Positions 26,627 through 34,519 of a stretch of 64,000 nucleotides of DNA are shown piece by piece. The stretch spans positions 41,537 through 105,536 of the forward strand of contig CAMNHV010000003.1 in the NCBI GenBank assembly GCA_946539855.1. Reading direction: 5' to 3'. The position numbers and the translations under genes were made by a program. The notes below the pieces were generated by a model, which ran no database searches, had not been told where the DNA came from, and worked only from the letters and a program-made list of their open reading frames with translations. Each line of letters opens with the position of its first letter. Position 1 is the first letter of the stretch. This DNA is from CAG-791 sp002449595 (GTDB lineage Bacteria; Bacillota; Clostridia; Lachnospirales; Lachnospiraceae).

Positions 26627-28090
26627 ATGAAACCAGGCAGCATCATAGCAGGCATCGATCTGGGCACCAGTTCCGTCAAGGTGCTGGGCCTTTTCGCGGA
26701 TACGCGTGAGGTCGCGTTCCTCACCCGCTCCGGCTACGAAGAGAACACGCCGGAGGGCTGGTGGCGCGCGATCTGCGGGGCGCTCTCGCAGGTCGAGGCG
26801 CCGCTGCGCGGACAGATCGCCGCGATCGGCCTCTCCTCCCAGGTGGGCACCTGGGTCGTATGGGCAGAGAAAAGCGGGGATCCGGGGGACGAACTCTTTT
26901 CCTCCGATGCGGTGATCAGCTGGCGCGACGCCGCCGGCAAGGAAGAGCTGGATGAGGTGCTGTCACGCTTTTCTCCGGAGACGTTTCTCTCTGAGATCGG
27001 GATGCCGCACCCGAAGCTCATCTCCTTCCCGATCCCGCGCATCCTGCACGCCGCCCGGACCTTCGGGCAGCTCCGGAAGATCTGCGAGCCCAAGGATCTT
27101 CTGTGCGAGAAGCTGACCGGCAATTACGTGTCGGATCCGTGGTCCTGGCGCGGGCTTTATCATCCGGAGAAAAGAACTTACAGCCGCCTCTTCGTACAGG
27201 ACGTCCTGCAGGTACCGGAAGCGGCGCTGCCAAGGATCATTGAACCCGCCGGCCTCGCCGGCAGTCTCACGCCGCAGGCCGCGGCGGAGACGGGCCTGCC
27301 CGCCGGCATCCCGGTGTACGCCGGCCTGAACGACTTCTACAGCGGCCTCGCCGGCATGGGGATCCTGGAGAGCGGGACGCTCTTCGACATCACGGGGACG
27401 AGTGAGCACCTCGGCATCACGGAGGACGTGCTGCATCCGGAGGAGAACGTCGTCTCCGGGCCGTACCTGAGGGGATATATCCGCTACGGCGTCACCGCCT
27501 CCGGCGGCGCCTCGTTCCTCTACGCGCACCGCGAGCTGCAGGACCTGTACACGCTGGACGTATCCCGCGTCGACGTCCGCAGGGCGCCGGTCTTCCTGCC
27601 CTACGTGAATGGGGAGCGGGCACCGATCTTCGACCCGGCGACGTCCGGCGCGTTTCTCGGCATTCTGCCCGAGACTTCAAGGGAGCAGATGGCTTACGCG
27701 GTGCTGGAAGGGATCGTTTTCTCGCTCTACCATATTTATGACACGCTGGGAAAGCCTCCCGCCGGGCGCATCATCACCGGCGGCGGCCTCGCGGACGACC
27801 CGCGGCTCGCGCTCTTAAAGGCGTCCGTCTTCGGCCTCCCGCTCCTGCGCCTCATCGAGCAGGAGAGCTCGGCCCTCGGCGCCGTCATGTGCGCGTCGAT
27901 CGGATGCGGCATCTTCCCGGACATGGAGGCCGCGGCCGCGGCGCTCTGCCGGACGGAAAAGATGGCCGACCCGGATCCCGCGCTGACGCCGCTTCTGCGG
28001 GAGCGCTACGCCGTCTACCGCGGACTGTACCCGCCGCTGAAGGAATCCTTCCACGCACTGCATGACCTGCAGCGCGGACCGGCGTTCTGA
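26627..28090 (+). CDS. FGGY-family carbohydrate kinase
   Basis: A 487-residue sugar kinase, xylulokinase-like. The phosphate-1 loop is IIAGIDLGTSSVKVLGL at the N-terminus; the second domain has GLNDFYSGLAGMGILESGTLFDITGTSEHLG and GRIITGGGLADDPRLALLKASVFG, the FGGY signature region. The start MKPGSII is used; the longer open frame upstream is Pro/Arg-rich and unlike the family. Substrate (xylulose, ribulose or another ketose) cannot be assigned from sequence. It probably phosphorylates the ketose made by the preceding dehydrogenase. Confidence 0.88.
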   Translation: MKPGSIIAGIDLGTSSVKVLGLFADTREVAFLTRSGYEENTPEGWWRAICGALSQVEAPLRGQIAAIGLSSQVGTWVVWAEKSGDPGDELFSSDAVISWRDAAGKEELDEVLSRFSPETFLSEIGMPHPKLISFPIPRILHAARTFGQLRKICEPKDLLCEKLTGNYVSDPWSWRGLYHPEKRTYSRLFVQDVLQVPEAALPRIIEPAGLAGSLTPQAAAETGLPAGIPVYAGLNDFYSGLAGMGILESGTLFDITGTSEHLGITEDVLHPEENVVSGPYLRGYIRYGVTASGGASFLYAHRELQDLYTLDVSRVDVRRAPVFLPYVNGERAPIFDPATSGAFLGILPETSREQMAYAVLEGIVFSLYHIYDTLGKPPAGRIITGGGLADDPRLALLKASVFGLPLLRLIEQESSALGAVMCASIGCGIFPDMEAAAAALCRTEKMADPDPALTPLLRERYAVYRGLYPPLKESFHALHDLQRGPAF

Positions 28091-28110
28091 TCCGCCCAAA
28101 GCATTATTTT

Positions 28111-28186
28111 GGAGACGATCCTGCGTCTCCATTCACTTAAATCTGTAACCCGTCAACAGCCCGCAGGGAGAGCATTTCATCTCTCC
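28111..28186 (+). other. Two intergenic hairpins before the first mannitol dehydrogenase-like gene
   Basis: GGAGACG-ATCCTG-CGTCTCC (28111-28130) and GGAGAG-CATTTCAT-CTCTCC (28167-28186) lie between the kinase and the next gene. Neither has a T run, so they look like mRNA processing or stability elements rather than terminators; the second is just before the RBS GGAAAGGA. Confidence 0.35.
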
Positions 28187-28202
28187 GGAAAGGAATCGCC
28201 AC

Positions 28203-29549
28203 ATGAGCTGCGTCATCTTCGGCGCGGGCAAGATCGCCCGCGGCTTCATCGGACATCTTCTCTATCTCAGTGATATTCCGTTCACCTTCGTGGAGAAGGC
28301 GGACGTCCTCGTCGATCTCCTGAACGAGCGGGGACAGTACCCGGTCAACATTCTCGGCGCCCCGGAAAAGAACTGCACCGTAAAGGGCATCCCGGCGCTG
28401 AAGTTCTCCGACGAGGAGGAGATCGTCGACCAGATCGCGCACGCGGACGCCGTCTTCAACGCCGTCGGCGGGAAGAACCTCGACCAGATCGTCCCCTTCT
28501 ACACGAAGGGCATCGAGCGTCGCGCGGCGCTGGCGGAGGGCGTGTCCGAAAAGCTCCGCGGCGGCGTCACGGAAGAAGCGCTGACACAGGAAGAGCGGCG
28601 CCTGCTGCGGCCGCTGAACTTCATCACCTGCGAGAACTGGAAGAAGCCGGCCGACATCCTGCGCAGCGGCATCGACGATGCGATCTCTGAGGAAGCAAAG
28701 CCCTGGTACCAGGAAAACGTTGGAATCACGGAGGCGGTCATCCTCCGCAGCGGGATCGACGCGACCGCGCAGCAGCGCGAGGCGGATCCCCTCTGGGTCA
28801 ACGTCCAGGACTACTGGCAGCTGCATGTGGACGCCTCCCGCATGAAGGGCGTCACGGAGGAGGACATCGCCGTCTGCAACGGCAGGCTCGCGGAAGAGCC
28901 CTCGCTCTCGATCGGCGCGATCGCGGATCCTCAGGGACCGGATCTCCTCAGGATCAAAGGCCTGCACCTCCTCGACTCCTTCGACGGGTTCCTCGAGCGC
29001 AAGTTCTACACCTACAACGCAGCCAACGGGACCGTCTCCTTCATGGGCGCCCTGCTCGGCTACGAGATCCTCTCCGACGCGGCGCGCGATCCTTTCATCC
29101 TGGAGAACCTGGACGGCGTCTACCGCGAGACTTCGCAGGCGCTCTGCAAGAAGTACGGCTTCGAGTGGGACGACCAGTGGGCCTTCACCCGCACGTCGCT
29201 GAAAAAGCTGCAGGACGTCACGATCGTGGACACCATCGAGCGGAACGCGCGGGATCCGATCCGCAAGCTCGGGCCGGACGACCGTCTCGTCGGGAGCGCA
29301 CGCATGGTATACGGCTACGGGATCCTTCCGGAGCACCTGTGCACTTCCATCGCCTGCGCGATCTTCTATAAGCCTCCGGTGCCGGACGTGACGGACGACT
29401 CCGCGGACGAGCTTGCGCGGCTGCGCCGGGAAGAAGGCATCAACTACATCATTGAACACGTCTGCAGGCTGGATCCGGCAGGGGAGATCGCGGACACAAT
29501 CCGCGCGAAGATCTCCATGCTGAGAGACCGCGGTTATATCAAGGAGTGA
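28203..29549 (+). CDS. Mannitol dehydrogenase family oxidoreductase (paralogue 1)
   Basis: A 448-residue protein of the mannitol-1-phosphate 5-dehydrogenase / mannitol dehydrogenase family. The N-terminal NAD-binding domain has IFGAGKIARGFIGHLL; the C-terminal catalytic domain contains KFYTYNAANGTVSFMGALLGY and KLQDVTIVDTIERNARDPIRKLGPDDRLVG, with the conserved Lys, Asn and His-containing equivalents of the family. It is about 65 residues longer than typical MtlD. The substrate may be a hexitol or hexonate phosphate. Start after GGAAAGGA. Confidence 0.82.
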   Translation: MSCVIFGAGKIARGFIGHLLYLSDIPFTFVEKADVLVDLLNERGQYPVNILGAPEKNCTVKGIPALKFSDEEEIVDQIAHADAVFNAVGGKNLDQIVPFYTKGIERRAALAEGVSEKLRGGVTEEALTQEERRLLRPLNFITCENWKKPADILRSGIDDAISEEAKPWYQENVGITEAVILRSGIDATAQQREADPLWVNVQDYWQLHVDASRMKGVTEEDIAVCNGRLAEEPSLSIGAIADPQGPDLLRIKGLHLLDSFDGFLERKFYTYNAANGTVSFMGALLGYEILSDAARDPFILENLDGVYRETSQALCKKYGFEWDDQWAFTRTSLKKLQDVTIVDTIERNARDPIRKLGPDDRLVGSARMVYGYGILPEHLCTSIACAIFYKPPVPDVTDDSADELARLRREEGINYIIEHVCRLDPAGEIADTIRAKISMLRDRGYIKE

Positions 29550-29550
29550 G

Positions 29551-29739
29551 CTTTTCCTGGTGACGAAGGGCGAGACCATCAGCGGTCCTTCCTACAAGGG
29601 CGTGACGCAGATCACCGGCGGCAAGATGACGGTCAACATCCTCGCGGAGCACAAGGAAGAAGACTACTTCCGCGTGCAGCGGCAGCTGACCAGTGCGGTC
29701 CTCGACATCCTCGCGAAGGAGGACATCCCGACGGCGTAA
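29551..29739 (+). pseudogene. Remnant of a mechanosensitive channel (MscS family) C-terminus
   Basis: In the plus frame a roughly 60-codon open stretch translates to a segment with GPSYKGVTQITGGKM, EEDYFRVQRQL and AKEDIPTA, ending in TAA. This resembles the soluble C-terminal domain of clostridial MscS channels (GPxYKGV ... EED..V.R.L ... IPxP). The membrane part is missing. It begins at the end of paralogue 1 in another frame. A GTG with AAGGAG 13 bases upstream is present, but a functional 59-residue protein seems unlikely. Confidence 0.5.
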
Positions 29740-29826
29740 TGTGGCCGCATCCGTCATTCCATTTTTGGTTAAGAAAAGCCGGACCACCCGCCCTCAAGCA
29801 TTTTCGAATGCTCTGGTTCGGGTGCT

Positions 29827-29856
29827 TGGACAGTTCTGAAGCAAACAAATCATAAT
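29827..29856 (+). promoter_or_regulatory. Predicted promoter of the second mannitol dehydrogenase-like gene
   Basis: TGGACA and CATAAT separated by 18 bp, each matching consensus at five of six positions, 26 bp before the ATG. Upstream is a small hairpin AGCATT-TTCG-AATGCT. The second paralogue is therefore probably transcribed separately. Confidence 0.45.
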
Positions 29857-29881
29857 TTAGTACTAAATCTTGGAGAATATG

Positions 29882-31135
29882 ATGGGTAAGATTGTAATTA
29901 TCGGCGCCGGCAGGACCGGGCGCGGTTTCATCGGAAGGCTTCTCGCCGAGGGCGGCGCGGAGTTCACATTTGTTGATAAAGATGCGGCACTCGTGAACGC
30001 GCTGAATGCGCAGGGCTGCTATGACGTGCACTTCTTTGGCGACGTCCGGCTTCCCTTCTCTGTGGCCGGCTATCAGGCGTGCACCTGGCAGGATGCGGAC
30101 CTCACAGACGCGGAGCTGATCTTCACCGCAGTCGGCGGGTCGAATCTCGCGGACGTGGGACACAGCCTCGCGGAAAAGCTCGTCCCCGGCAAGGCATATT
30201 ACATCATCGCGGCGGAGAATGCGAAGGGGCCTTCGAAGACGCTGAAGGACGCCATTCTGGAAGGCGGGGACAGCTCTGCTTCACCGGCAGGCGGAACCTC
30301 CGCTGAAACAGGCCAAAAATTAAATGCGGCAGATATCCGCGTCAGCGAGGCGACGGTCTTCTGCACGACGATCGAGAGCGGCGCCATCACCGGGTCCGCG
30401 GCCGGCGGTGAAAACGCTTCGGACGGTGCAGTCTCCGGCGAAGCATCCGCGGATGACGGCGCACCCGCGCGCGACCTGTCGATTCACTCGGAAAACTACC
30501 CTTACCTGCAGTTCAACGCGGACCTGCTCGGCGACTACGTGCCGGAGGTGGCCGCGATCCGTCCGGTGAAGGGATTCGGGGATTTCCTGACGAGAAAGCT
30601 TTTCACTTATAATGCGGCGAGCGGGATCATCTCCTATCTCGGCGCGCTGAAGGGATACGAGAACTATGCGGAGGCCGCCAACGACCCGGAGATCCTCGCG
30701 CTGATGGATCACAACTACGCAGTCTCGAACAGCGTGCTCTGCAAGCTCTTCGGCTATGATCCGAAGGACCAGGAGGAGTTCGCGAAGCTCTCCAGGGACA
30801 AGTTCTTAAACCGCACGATCGTCGACTCCATCGAGCGCAACGCCCACGACCCGCTCCGCAAGATCGGGCCCAACGAGCGCATCATGGGACCCCTGCGCCT
30901 CATCCTGCAGGAAGGCGGGGACGGCTCCGTGCTCGAAAAGACCGCGGCAGCACTGCTGTGCTACCGCGGCGTGAATGAAAACAAATGGGATCAGGTCCGC
31001 GCGCAGCTCTCCCCGGAGGAGATCCTGCGGCAGTACGGCGGTCTCACCGACGAGGCCTGCCTTGCGCGCATCCTGAAATATTATGAAACCTATAACGAAG
31101 CTGTGGCGCGTGGACTGCAGGATCTGCAGCTCTGA
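29882..31135 (+). CDS. Mannitol dehydrogenase family oxidoreductase (paralogue 2)
   Basis: About 417 residues from MGKIVIIGAG; an ATG lies one codon earlier and a TTG at 29870, but GGAG at 29872-29875 favours 29882. NAD-binding motif IIGAGRTGRGFIGRLL; catalytic-domain motifs KLFTYNAASGIISYLGALKGYENY and NRTIVDSIERNAHDPLRKIGPNERIMG closely parallel paralogue 1. Between the two domains is a low-complexity Gly/Ala/Ser/Asp-rich insertion (about residues 130-205) not seen in paralogue 1. Likely acts on a related polyol phosphate. Confidence 0.8.
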   Translation: MGKIVIIGAGRTGRGFIGRLLAEGGAEFTFVDKDAALVNALNAQGCYDVHFFGDVRLPFSVAGYQACTWQDADLTDAELIFTAVGGSNLADVGHSLAEKLVPGKAYYIIAAENAKGPSKTLKDAILEGGDSSASPAGGTSAETGQKLNAADIRVSEATVFCTTIESGAITGSAAGGENASDGAVSGEASADDGAPARDLSIHSENYPYLQFNADLLGDYVPEVAAIRPVKGFGDFLTRKLFTYNAASGIISYLGALKGYENYAEAANDPEILALMDHNYAVSNSVLCKLFGYDPKDQEEFAKLSRDKFLNRTIVDSIERNAHDPLRKIGPNERIMGPLRLILQEGGDGSVLEKTAAALLCYRGVNENKWDQVRAQLSPEEILRQYGGLTDEACLARILKYYETYNEAVARGLQDLQL

Positions 31136-31221
31136 TCGTCCGTCCCTGAAGACTCGTCTCTGAGGATCTTCACCTCGGAAACCCGTCTCTGAAGGCCCGT
31201 GCTTCGCAGCGGCCCGGACGG

Positions 31222-32496
31222 TTACTCGGTTCCGAGCATCTTAGTGAGGCGTTCCATGGCCTCCTGTGTATTTTCCTTCGTGGAGAACGCAGTGAGGCGA
31301 AGGAACGCCTCTCCGCTTGTCCCGAATCCCGCGCCGGGCGTGCCGACGACGGCCGCCTTCTGCAGGAGGTAGTCAAAGAACTTCCAGGACAGCGGCGCGT
31401 CCGGGTCCGCCGCGGAAGGCGTGCCCGCGATCACCTCGTCGTAGTCCGCGCACTTCGTGATGTCCGGGCAGCGCAGCCAGATGTACGGCGAGTTCTTTCC
31501 GCCAGTGTAGTAGATGCCGAGCCGGTCCAGCGTGTCCGCGATGATCTTCGCGTTCTCTTTGTAATAATCGATGTTCCAGGCGATCTGCTTTTCCCCTTCT
31601 TCCGTGAACACAGCTTCCGCGCCGCGCTGCACGATATAGGGCACGCCGTTGTACTTCGTCGACTGGCGGCGGAGCCACAGGTCGCGGATCTTCTTGCCGT
31701 CCCGGACGAGGTCCTCAGGAATGACGGTGTAGCCGCAGCGCGTTCCGGTGAAGCCCGCCTTCTTGGAGAACGAGCAGAACTCGACCGCGCAGGTCCGCGC
31801 GCCTTCCACCTCAAAGATGCTGTGCGGGAGATCGCCCGTCACGAAGCACTCGTAGGCGGCGTCAAAGAGGATGATGCTCCCGTTCGCATTTGCGTAGTCG
31901 ATCCAGGTCTTCAGCTGCTCCCTCGTGTAAACAGCGCCGGTCGGGTTGTTCGGCGAGCAGAGATAGATGATGTCGGGGATCTCTGCTTTTCCCTCTTCAC
32001 TGACGATGTCCTCCGGCATCGGCAGAAAGCCGTTCTCCTCGGAGCTCATCGCGTAGAGGATCCGGCGGCCGGCCATGATGTTCGTGTCGACGTAGACCGG
32101 GTAGACGGGGTCCGGCACGAGGACGGTGTTGTCCTGCGCGAAGATGTCGAGGAAGTTGCCGAGGTCGCTTTTTGCGCCGTCAGAGATGAAGATCGCGGAC
32201 AGCTCCATGTCCACGCCGAAGCCCTTGTAATAGCGCTGCACCGCCTCACGCAGGAAGTCGTAGCCCTCATACGGGCCGTAGCCGCGGAACGTCTCCGCTC
32301 TTCCCATTTCGTCAGAAGCGTCCTTCATTGCCTCCGTCACGACGGGCGGAAGCGGCCGCGTCACGTCGCCGATCCCCATGCGGATCATCTTCACGTCAGG
32401 ATGCTCCGCCTCATACTTCGAAGCCCTGCGCGCGACCTCCGCGAAAAGGTAGCTCTCCACCAGATCATCGTAGTAACCGTTCGTCTTTGCTGCCAT
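31222..32496 (-). CDS. dapL: LL-diaminopimelate aminotransferase
   Basis: PLP-dependent class I aminotransferase that converts tetrahydrodipicolinate directly to LL-diaminopimelate for lysine and peptidoglycan synthesis. The 424-residue protein has the DapL-type N-terminus YLFAEVARRASKYEAEHPDVKMIRMGIGDVTRPLP, GPYEGYDFLREA, SPNNPTGAVYTREQL, and the Schiff-base lysine in FCSFSKKAGFTGTRCGY. AAGGAGGG lies before the ATG. It follows the ANTAR gene by 23 bp and is convergent with the polyol operon. Confidence 0.93.
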   Translation of the reverse strand: MAAKTNGYYDDLVESYLFAEVARRASKYEAEHPDVKMIRMGIGDVTRPLPPVVTEAMKDASDEMGRAETFRGYGPYEGYDFLREAVQRYYKGFGVDMELSAIFISDGAKSDLGNFLDIFAQDNTVLVPDPVYPVYVDTNIMAGRRILYAMSSEENGFLPMPEDIVSEEGKAEIPDIIYLCSPNNPTGAVYTREQLKTWIDYANANGSIILFDAAYECFVTGDLPHSIFEVEGARTCAVEFCSFSKKAGFTGTRCGYTVIPEDLVRDGKKIRDLWLRRQSTKYNGVPYIVQRGAEAVFTEEGEKQIAWNIDYYKENAKIIADTLDRLGIYYTGGKNSPYIWLRCPDITKCADYDEVIAGTPSAADPDAPLSWKFFDYLLQKAAVVGTPGAGFGTSGEAFLRLTAFSTKENTQEAMERLTKMLGTE

Positions 32497-32519
32497 AGCA
32501 ATAGTCCCTCCTTGACGTT

Positions 32520-33092
32520 TTATTTTTCCTCGTACTTGCGGATAACTTGCATCGCCGCTTCTTTTTTATCGACGGAGTGGTCCATCGCGTAGTGCTCAAG
32601 CATGTGATGCGCCTCTTCTTCCGTCATCCGCTCCCTCTCGATGAGGAGAAGCTTTGCGCGGCTCACGACATTAAGATCCTCGAGCCTTCTTCTGAGGCGC
32701 GCGGCCTCCGCGGCGTAGCGCGAGGCCTTCTCCGATGCGATGACGAGAAGCTGCGCGGCCTGCACGATGATCTCCGCCGTCACAGGACGCCGGAGCACAA
32801 AGATCCCGCTGCCGCGCGTCTGATAAAGGATCTCCTCGTAAGCCGCCGTATCCACGAGCAGAAGGACGGGGATCTCTGTTCTTAGCGCGATGCGTATCGC
32901 GAACTCCACGCCCGTCTCATCCGTGAGCGGCGTGTTGACGATGAGCATGCCGCACTGCTCCTCCGACAGGATGCGTCCGGCTGCAGACGCGTCCTTCGAG
33001 ACGCGGAAGCCCGAAGCGAGCGGCGCGAGGATCCTTCTCAGTGTATCTGCTGTCTTCTCTTTTGCTGCTGCGATCACCACACGTTTTATCAT
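32520..33092 (-). CDS. ANTAR-domain RNA-binding antiterminator with degenerate receiver
   Basis: The 190-residue protein has an N-terminal CheY-like fold (about 1-120) and a C-terminal ANTAR domain (about 130-190: RRRLEDLNVVSRAKLLLIERERMTEEEAHHML), joined by a coiled-coil segment. ANTAR proteins bind tandem hairpins in mRNA leaders and prevent termination. The receiver lacks the acidic pair (VVIAAAKEK) and has Asn53 where the phosphorylated Asp should be (LIVNTPLTDETG); the conserved Lys is Arg in LRRPV. Phosphorelay control is therefore unlikely. Encoded 65 bp after glnA, a position also known for an ANTAR protein of Clostridium acetobutylicum. Confidence 0.88.
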   Translation of the reverse strand: MIKRVVIAAAKEKTADTLRRILAPLASGFRVSKDASAAGRILSEEQCGMLIVNTPLTDETGVEFAIRIALRTEIPVLLLVDTAAYEEILYQTRGSGIFVLRRPVTAEIIVQAAQLLVIASEKASRYAAEAARLRRRLEDLNVVSRAKLLLIERERMTEEEAHHMLEHYAMDHSVDKKEAAMQVIRKYEEK

Positions 33093-33157
33093 CTTCGTTT
33101 ATTTGGGGGGTGTGCCGGCGCTGTCCGCCGGCTGTGCTGAACTTTGGCGGCGGCAGA

Positions 33158-34384
33158 TCACCGGATCTGCTCCGCCGCGTAGTCGCAGTATGCCTTCAGG
33201 AGATCCGGCGGAAGGATCCCCCGGATGAATTCGCTGCTTCTCGCGTACTGCGCCGCTTCGCCGATGTGGAGCGGGAGCTTGGACAGGTTGTCCGTCAGCT
33301 CCGGATCCGCTTTGTACAGGTTGATGTTCATCGGCCGGTCCGGCGTCATGTGGTGTCGGATCCCGTCAAGCCCCGCGTAGATCAGCAGGGCATAGACCAG
33401 GTAAGGGTTGGCCATCGGGTCCGGGGAGCGGAGTTCGATCCGCGGGTGGCCGGAGCGCACCGCCGGGATGCGGATCAGCTGGGAGCGGTTCTGCTCCGAC
33501 CAGCTGATATAGCCGGGCGCTTCCATCGCTCCCAGCCTGTCGTAAGACTCCGTCGTGCGGTTGAAAAAGAGCGTCATCTCCCTCACATGGCGCATCACGC
33601 CTGCCATGAACTGCATCGTGCGGTCCTTGCCGTCGCTGCAGTCGATGGAAATGTTGATATGCATTCCATTGCCGGGCATTCCCTTGAGCGGCTTGGGAGA
33701 AAAGTCGGCGGCACAGCCGTTCGCGTTCGCCGTATTCTTCACGGTCCAGATGAACGTCGCGGTGTTGTCCGCGCTCGTCAGCGCGTCGCTGTAGCGGAAG
33801 TCGATCTCGTTCTGTCCGGGTCCCTGTTCATGATGGGAGGACTCCGGCGTGATTCCCATGTCGCGGAGCGCGCCGCAGATGTCTCTTCTCAGGTTCTCTC
33901 CCTTGTCCTCCGGCGCCATGTCCATGTATCCGGCGCGGTCGAGCGGGATGTCCGTCGGCTCTCCGTTCTCATCTTTGCGGAAGACGTAGAACTCCATCGC
34001 TGCGCCGAAGTCCACACTGACGCCTTCCTCTTTCGCTTTGCGCACGGCGCCGCGCAGGATCTCCCTGCTGTCGAGCTCAAAGAGCACGCCGTCCGGCTTG
34101 ATGATGCGGCAGAACATTCTCGCGACCTTCCCGTCAAAAGATCTCCACGGGACGATCGTGAGCGTCTCCGGCTCCGGGATCAGGAACAGGTCGCTGCGGA
34201 CCTGGCCGCCGAATCCCGCGATGGCGGAGGCGTCGATCGAGATGCCGTCCGTCATCGCCTTTTCCAGTTCGTCCGGCAGGATCGAGACGTTCTTCTGCAC
34301 GCCGAACACGTCAAAAAAGGCGAGACGGAGAAATCGAATGTTCTCCTCTTCCACATATTCTTTCAGTTCTTCGAGAGTCCGCAT
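33158..34384 (-). CDS. glnA: Glutamine synthetase, type I-like (short form)
   Basis: A 408-residue GS with both the beta-grasp and catalytic domains. Family segments: DRAGYMDMAPEDKGENLRRD, ESSHHEQGPGQNEIDF with metal-binding Glu/His, NGMHINIS, EAPGYISWSEQNRSQLIRIPA and ELRSPDPMANPYLVYALL. It is about 35 residues shorter than typical GSI. The usual DGSSIxGF is DASAIAGFGG, so the Asp is kept but one Ser is Ala. It makes glutamine from glutamate and ammonia, or possibly a related gamma-glutamyl amide. GGAG lies 7 bases before the ATG. Confidence 0.85.
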   Translation of the reverse strand: MRTLEELKEYVEEENIRFLRLAFFDVFGVQKNVSILPDELEKAMTDGISIDASAIAGFGGQVRSDLFLIPEPETLTIVPWRSFDGKVARMFCRIIKPDGVLFELDSREILRGAVRKAKEEGVSVDFGAAMEFYVFRKDENGEPTDIPLDRAGYMDMAPEDKGENLRRDICGALRDMGITPESSHHEQGPGQNEIDFRYSDALTSADNTATFIWTVKNTANANGCAADFSPKPLKGMPGNGMHINISIDCSDGKDRTMQFMAGVMRHVREMTLFFNRTTESYDRLGAMEAPGYISWSEQNRSQLIRIPAVRSGHPRIELRSPDPMANPYLVYALLIYAGLDGIRHHMTPDRPMNINLYKADPELTDNLSKLPLHIGEAAQYARSSEFIRGILPPDLLKAYCDYAAEQIR

Positions 34385-34415
34385 CTTAGTTCTCCGTTAA
34401 TTTGATATTATTGTG

Positions 34416-34437
34416 CTTAAATTTTTATCTATTTAAG
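34416..34437 (-). promoter_or_regulatory. AT-rich leader with inverted repeat before glnA
   Basis: The 135-bp gap 34385-34519 is much more AT-rich than its surroundings. CTTAAAT and ATTTAAG form perfect 7-bp arms with an 8-bp loop about 32 bp before the glnA start. A CATAAT upstream on the minus strand could be a -10 box, but I see no convincing -35. Confidence 0.35.
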
Positions 34438-34519
34438 TGAATTATCTTTAATCCTGCTATTATTATGCTATTTTGGCGAGAGTTTAAGTTCTTACTTCCA
34501 GCCCTTTAATTTTATTGTT

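Noticed and set aside
29539..29787. Minus-strand 82-codon frame over the MscS remnant
   Set aside because: Antisense to the better supported plus-strand fragment; no recognisable product.
31136..31221. Short direct repeats (CGTCTCTGA copies) between the polyol operon and dapL
   Set aside because: Only two or three 9-bp copies in an 86-bp convergent gap; too little for a repeat array.
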